A DNA stretch of 64,000 nt from Guyanagaster necrorhizus (taxonomy: Eukaryota > Basidiomycota > Agaricomycetes > Agaricales > Physalacriaceae). Location of the stretch: positions 49,669 to 113,668 of the forward strand of contig NW_025064894.1 of assembly GCF_019112545.1 (NCBI RefSeq), read 5' to 3'. The position numbers and the translations under genes were made by a program. Below, in pieces: positions 59,182-64,000 of this stretch. The notes below the pieces were generated by a model, which did no database searches, was not told the DNA's origin, and worked only from the letters and a program-made list of their open reading frames with translations. Positions within the stretch are counted from its first letter, which is position 1. The number at the start of each line of letters is the position of its first letter.

Positions 59182-60500
59182 ATGGTCACTCAGATTAATA
59201 TACCATCAGATCCTACTGATGCAAACAAAGCTCTCATGTCTAAAGGCCTTGATGCTGACTTGAATTCAATGATACTGTACTCTCTATTAAATGGTATGCA
59301 GACTTATTTAAACTTGTGATATTTGTATTTATTACAACTTTATATAGGAATATATACTGGAATTGTTGCTGTTGCACTTTGGAATATCTGTGAGTGAAAT
59401 ATATCTGCTATACTATTTAAGCTGAGATAAACACAGTTATATACAAATCACAGTCTATTAGACAGACTATGATTGCTATTATAATTCTTCTTTATATTAC
59501 TAGTACTATTAACTTTGCCTTCAACTGGTCAATGATAAACTCTGAATTTATCAATAATGGTCAGAGTCTTTGGACTAGATATCTATTTATATATAATTTT
59601 AGTCAAATAATATTAGGAGCTAATATTACAAGTGCTGTTAGTACTATTCTTGCTGACTCCACAATGGTATGAATGATAATTCTAATTTATAATATAGCTC
59701 ATTGTCATCTCATTATAGATTTGGCATTGTTGGATAGTCTGGGGCCAGCAATGGCTCATTGTTTTGCCTCCTGTATTTTTTCTGGTTTCTGCAATTAGTA
59801 AGATCTCTTTCATCTTTCATTTCATTACTTTACTCAAAAGTTAATATAGTTTTCAAAATCATTATGACTTATAATAACTATACTATGATCAATACCTCTG
59901 CTCTTGACAGTATCCTCTATTCATCTTTTGCTCTTGCTTCCATCTTGTGGTGCACCTTACTCATCATCTACTACATTATTACTGTTGCACAAGCAGGAAA
60001 TGAAGTGGGAGGTGGAATCAGAGTTTATTATCCTATTATTAAAATCTTGGTGGAGTCATCAGCACTTTATTCTATATCCTTGATTTTATATATAGTCTTT
60101 AATGCTTGTGACAGTTCTATAACAGAATACTTTGATATTCTAGCAGCAATTGCAAGGGTATGTTTACATTCTATTGTTGACTTTATATCTGACAGATATT
60201 ATATAGGGCATCGCTCCTACTCTTCTTGTTGGACAGGTTGCAGCAGGTCATGCTCATCCAGATGATTCTTGGCAGGGAAGCACCATATCAAGCTCACTTC
60301 ACTTTGGGACACATTCTGGAGATCATGACTCCCAGCAGGACTCCATAATGAATGGTGACCTTGAAGCTCAGCAGATGATAGATGATGAATATGGCCATCA
60401 CACTGCAGTGGACTCCCAGGAAGATATTGGTATCAACAGTTCAGAGGGCATCATCCATAGAGACTATAATGGGCTTGAGGTGTTGGAGATACAAGTATAG
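59182..60500 (+). CDS. Seven-helix membrane protein of a mushroom-specific family (intact)
   Basis: Six exons: 59182-59293, 59348-59389, 59437-59666, 59719-59797, 59841-60157, 60207-60500. All introns are GT-AG and 43-54 bases, phases agree, and no stop occurs; 357 residues. Starts MVTQINIPSDPTDANKALMS. Hydrophobic segments include the helix with GIYTGIVAVALW, TMIAIIILLYITSTINFAF, the region to NITSAVSTILAD, IVLPPVFFLVSAI, LASILWCTLLIIYYIITVA, and ALYSISLILYIVFNAC. The signature IWHCWIVWGQQW resembles the IWR-CWVVWG motif of abundant GPCR-like membrane proteins in Agaricomycetes. The tail after residue 260 is acidic and Ser/Gln/His-rich, probably cytosolic. Ligand and role unknown. The gene keeps an open frame in CpG-poor surroundings. 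Confidence 0.82.
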
Positions 60501-60920
60501 TTGGAGCAGTTTAGTATTTACATTTCATATTATTTAATTCTTCCATTTCTTCTGTCTAGTTACATGCATACTGTGTATGCATAATATTTATATCTCATAG
60601 TTTTATCTGCATACCTGCAGCAATTGACAATAAGACACTCAGACAAATATCCACCCACTCATAAGCTTTTATATCTTCCCTCAATTGACCTATGAACTAA
60701 TGTATCTAAAGTCAAAGGCACATATACGGTGGTGATCCTACCATTCTTCAACACATACATAAGGAAGAAAATGCCAGTGAGTACACTTGCAATGCTGTTC
60801 CTCTCAGATGATCACATCAACCCTGTTAATTTGTCAAATACAATCCTACACTATCCTTCAAGCCCACTTTTTTACATCCCCAGTAGTAGGCCCAGTAGGA
60901 TCATCCGACACAGCAAGATT

Positions 60921-61100
60921 ACACCGCTAGCTGGATTACCTAGTAATAGGATGCACACGTTTCGCCACATAACATCTGGATAAAAATTGTCAATGCAAGA
61001 AGAGAATGGGGGATATGCAGACAGACTTACAGTTCCCAGCTAACCACAACACCCCACCGACGGCCGCTACGCCTGCTACATACGGCGTGGTAGTCTGTCA
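60921..61100 (-). repeat. Inverted duplicate, copy 2
   Basis: Reverse complement of 56425-56600 with scattered substitutions. Reads PYVAGVAAVGGVLWLAG, intron, then NVCILLLGNPASGV on the minus strand. Confidence 0.8.
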
Positions 61101-61618
61101 ATCACGGTCCCCACCTTGGAGATCCTGCTTTTGCCTGCTGTATTGGGACACCTTTCGTATACTCTTGCAGGTTGTGTATCTTCCCTTCGTTTCTGTCTGG
61201 GTATCAGGACCGCTGCCGCTGTTGTTGATGTATCCTGCGCTTGGAGTATCTGGCGGATCAGATGCGGGATCAGATGTTGAACGATGCCCGTTACTGGGCA
61301 AGATTCACTACCTGCACATGGACCGAGATGGATGCTGTATGAGACGCTCCGCATCTGTACGCCCCCGGCGCATTTATTTATGCGTGTCTGTAAGATCCGA
61401 GATACAGTTGGACTGGGTCTTGACGTCGTTGTGGGCTTCAATTTATTTATTGTTTTGGAATGCGACACATATACTGAAAATTCCCCTTTAGATGAGACAC
61501 CCTCGGGCCATTTTACCGACGAATTATGTATAGAGACACTGGAAGCAGTCGTGATAGACCCTTTGAAGGCATGGATCTCGGAAACCGAAGAGCCATGATT
61601 GTAAGCTAGCTCCTTCAT
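61076..61618 (-). CDS. Hypothetical protein upstream of the duplicate (doubtful)
   Basis: ATG at 61618, 180 codons open to TAG at 61076-61078: MKELAYNHGSSVSEIHAF to GTVIDRLPRRM. Rich in Ser, Thr and Arg without a recognisable domain. At its end the frame enters the inverted duplicate, but in a different frame from the conserved membrane segment, so the real gene may splice near 61100 into that frame. Either a diverged paralogue of the 55.8-56.9 kb relic or a chance open frame. Confidence 0.3.
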   Translation of the reverse strand: MKELAYNHGSSVSEIHAFKGSITTASSVSIHNSSVKWPEGVSSKGEFSVYVSHSKTINKLKPTTTSRPSPTVSRILQTRINKCAGGVQMRSVSYSIHLGPCAGSESCPVTGIVQHLIPHLIRQILQAQDTSTTAAAVLIPRQKRREDTQPARVYERCPNTAGKSRISKVGTVIDRLPRRM

Positions 61619-61619
61619 C

Positions 61620-62290
61620 CCACGGCCATATTTAATACGGCGCTGTTCAGCGATATACGTCCCATGCTGTCGTCATGTCGCAAATCACAATCACATTGCT
61701 CTGTGCCAAGCCTTTCGTGTACTTTTCTCTCGTGTTCACTTCACTCAGTGAAACATGGCTTTCTCGTTAGAATTGAACGTGGTATGACAAGACGTAGAGC
61801 CCAGCGCAGTATGGCAAATAGCATCATGGAACGTCTTGTAGACTCTTAGTAACATGTACTAGACGCTTCAGACCAGATCTGTAAGTTCTGGTACTCGATC
61901 ACAGACTGAAGGGTGGATACTGTGGAGGTTGTTGACGGAGACTTCAGAACTCAGATTCGCCTGTATCAATCGTTTGCCATTGCTGGTGGACGGGTGAAAT
62001 GCTCTTCTTCCGATTTCTTGCATGGAGTGGTCAGATGAAGAAAAGCCTATCGGTGAGCTGTTGCAATATGTCGTTTGTAGTGACGTTTATTGAAGTTATG
62101 ATAAATTATGCGTATGGATCAAACAATCCGACCTGCCATCTTTAGTGACGTAGACCAGTTGTCTTATACCTTGGTGTGTATGACACCTCCTAGAATCTAT
62201 GGAGCTTAACATTAGTTGACTTTATTGTGCGTTATCATCAGTTGACGGTCAATATAAAGCGGAAAACTTGTTCTATTCTGTATGAGAAGG
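61620..62290. other. No gene seen
   Basis: Short frames only; no motif, repeat or splice pattern that I can support. Confidence 0.5.
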
Positions 62291-62302
62291 ATGATGACGA
62301 TA

Positions 62303-63049
62303 TCAAGTAGTACGCAACACAGCGTTCATCTTGAACTGTTTTTTAGGCCTCGGCGCTACCGTCTCCTGAGTGATCATCTGCATAACAGGCTCCTTGTACG
62401 TATCGCTCGTAACGGACTTTGCATTATGGCACGCCCTGACCAGCTGGCTCACGAAGGACCGGTTCCCGCCCACAACTGTCAGCTTCTTAACCCCAGGAAA
62501 GGCGAAGGACGGATCTGCGAAGAGGGAAACGTTCTTTTTAAGCCGCTCTTTGCAGAACGAATTGCTGTGGGTGAAGGCGACGTCCAGCTCTGTTACGTGC
62601 TTTGGTAGCTGGAGGTACGCAAGGTAGGGGTCACTGAACCACCAGTTGTGATAGTTCACCGATACCCGCTGGACGTTGGGGAGGGACCGTGATAAGTGTG
62701 GCATGATGCAGAGAATGCTATTCCACAAGGGGTGAGATAACTCGTTGCCACGGTGAGGATTGACTTGGAGGAGAAAGGAGATGGACCGGCAAATTTCTGA
62801 CGGTGAGAAGGGTGAATCAGTAGACCGGAAAGCCACTGAAAACCGCGGAAGGACGAAACGGAGGACATGGGTAAGGTGGGAGGGGGTGAGGATGTGGATG
62901 TCGGTGCAGAAGACACGATTGAATTCCCAGGCGAAGGCTTTGCTGACGAGGAGAGATGAAGTTGCCATTTGGAGGCGCTGGAAGGGGGTAAGGGGAAGTG
63001 CCCATGCCTCTGCGATGACCAGGCCGAGTATTTCGAGTGGGAGTATCAT
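62303..63049 (-). CDS. F-box-like protein
   Basis: Uninterrupted single-exon frame of 248 codons starting MILPLEILGLVIAEAWALPL, followed by LTPFQRLQMATSSLLVSKAF. This is the Leu-Pro-x-Glu-Ile start and Val-Ser/Cys-Lys-x-Phe second half typical of an F-box, which docks substrate receptors on Skp1 in SCF ubiquitin ligases. The remainder has regularly spaced Leu-rich strands (LSRSLPNVQRVSVNYHNWW, HVTELDVAFTHSNSFC, FPGVKKLTVVGGN), resembling the leucine-rich part of the many mushroom F-box proteins. Shorter than the usual 400-600 residues, so a diverged or truncated member is possible. Target unknown. Confidence 0.6.
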   Translation of the reverse strand: MILPLEILGLVIAEAWALPLTPFQRLQMATSSLLVSKAFAWEFNRVFCTDIHILTPSHLTHVLRFVLPRFSVAFRSTDSPFSPSEICRSISFLLQVNPHRGNELSHPLWNSILCIMPHLSRSLPNVQRVSVNYHNWWFSDPYLAYLQLPKHVTELDVAFTHSNSFCKERLKKNVSLFADPSFAFPGVKKLTVVGGNRSFVSQLVRACHNAKSVTSDTYKEPVMQMITQETVAPRPKKQFKMNAVLRTT

Positions 63050-63435
63050 GGATAGTGGATGAGGAGGAGGATGTAGGGGTTATGACTTTATAACGGAGTT
63101 GCCACAGATCCTCGATCAGGGCATAATTCACCTCATCTAAGCAAAGACATTTACTTTTACTACTTCCCGAACGCAAGTCGGTCGACCGGTTCTTGCGACT
63201 GGCGAGCATAGGTAAGTAAGCTCCAGCGAGGCACCAAGGCTAGACGCGGATCTGATCCTCAACTTGGAATGTTGAATGTTGAATGAAGCGTAGGACAGCT
63301 TCAACAGCTTCAACCGGGATTATTGAAACCGGCCCGTCTTCCATTCCAAAGCTCGGTAGTGGCTGTGTACAATCAAACAAACGTACATAACAGCCGCCTT
63401 GGACTTTTTTTCTTTCCGACGATGTCGTCATCGTT
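63050..63435. promoter_or_regulatory. Divergent promoter region between F-box-like and DUF1308 genes
   Basis: 386 bases separate two start codons on opposite strands, so the two genes probably share regulatory sequence. No defined motif is claimed. Confidence 0.5.
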
Positions 63436-64000
63436 ATGGAGAACGGAAACAGCCACCCAGCTCTACGTGTCCTCCGACCCAGACTTCAAACGATCCACGA
63501 TTCGATATCTTATTTCCAGCCGCCAACCAGGAGGCCTCTGATACTCGACTCATCTCTGCATCTCAACGATGCTCCCGATGATACACAGTGGTTGCAGCAA
63601 GATCACATCCCAGGCCTCAGAAAGCTCAAGGATACCATTAAAGTCGATTTAGATGTGTTGGATAAGGTAGGCGATCGGTCGTGTGCCCGGATCGGTTTCC
63701 GTTCCTCACCCTTGCTGTTTCACTTCAGTAGTTCCTTGAGGATCCCAAGTCCGCCGACTTACCGCCTTTGTCGACGAATGCGCCGTACCTCATAGCGGTT
63801 TGGAACGAAGTGCTCTGTGCGCCTGGTAGAGTAGTATCCGTTTTCAAGTCGTTTTCCTCAACGCCGCCGCCTTCTACACCAGTATCACGCGAGACTAAGA
63901 AAGCAGGTGGTCAAAAGCCTTCTGGAATCAAAGTTGACGTCGTAGCAGACCACGGACGTCGCTGGATTCGAGTAAACACGTCAGTTTTCTCCCCTGCATC
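63436..64000 (+). CDS. DUF1308-family protein, N-terminal part (cut by window end)
   Basis: Exon 1 63436-63666 (starts MENGNSHPALRVLRP), an intron of 65 bases ending TTCAGTAG, exon 2 63732-63979, then a GTCAGT donor. Exon 2 ends in KVDVVADHGRRWIRVNT, the conserved core of the DUF1308 (UPF0415) family found across eukaryotes, predicted to be related to PIN-like nucleases. Before it lies the family segment PYLIAVWNEVLCAPGRVVSV. The insert of Ser/Pro residues (SSTPPPSTPVSRETKKAGG) is probably a flexible loop. The C-terminal domain is outside the window. Function not established in fungi as far as I know. Confidence 0.8.

Noticed and set aside
61006..61491. 161-codon plus-strand protein at the inverted duplicate
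   Set aside because: It is the antisense of the duplicate's conserved exon and of the minus-strand frame.
62282..63062. Plus-strand frames opposite the F-box-like gene
   Set aside because: Shadow frames; the minus strand has the longer open frame and the F-box pattern.

Overview
The window looks like an Agaricomycete (mushroom-forming basidiomycete) chromosome. The evidence is short GT-AG introns of about 45-80 bases, a gene set typical of that class (an NADPH oxidase, a seven-helix membrane protein, an HNH_2-type relic, a DUF6698-like relic, a Plavaka-type transposase relic) and dense chromovirus retrotransposons. I cannot name the species.

Positions 1 to about 43.8 kb are almost entirely mobile DNA with CpG strongly depleted. 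Five LTR retrotransposons lie there, all read from the minus strand and belonging to two chromodomain-bearing Ty3/gypsy families. Family A has four copies: A1 (before 1 to 6890), A2 (6891-13525 plus a split LTR ending at 21909), A3 (22375-32345, target duplication CTGAG) and A5 (32716-40727, target duplication GCCAC). Family B has one copy (13583-21545, target duplication GAAGT), sitting inside the LTR of A2, while A1 appears to cut the pol region of A2. If A2, A3 and A5 are removed in thought, the flanks join into one minus-strand transposase gene of the Plavaka type (40880-40789, about 32715-32363, 22374-21924), so the block is a nested stack inside an older transposon. A divergent DUF6698-like pseudogene (41379-43306) lies beside it.

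Two retrotransposon features stand out. In both families the bases just inside the 5' LTR are complementary to an LTR segment 33-34 bases downstream of a TATA box, which is the layout expected for self-primed reverse transcription as in Tf1/sushi elements. Family B also carries an intron-containing accessory reading frame on the opposite strand between its chromodomain and its 3' LTR, with Cys pairs resembling a zinc cluster.

From about 43.9 kb composition shifts to CpG-containing gene space: an unidentified multi-exon coding region (45.3-46.0 kb), a small heat shock protein with three exons and an upstream heat-shock-element array, a six-exon NADPH oxidase, a broken HNH_2-type gene, a DOPA 4,5-dioxygenase-like gene with a 14-base exon, a relic with an inverted paralogue (56.4 and 61.0 kb), an intact seven-helix membrane protein gene inside a CpG-poor island (59.2-60.5 kb), an F-box-like gene, and a divergently transcribed DUF1308-family gene cut by the window end. 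These genes look like independent housekeeping, stress and redox functions, not one pathway.
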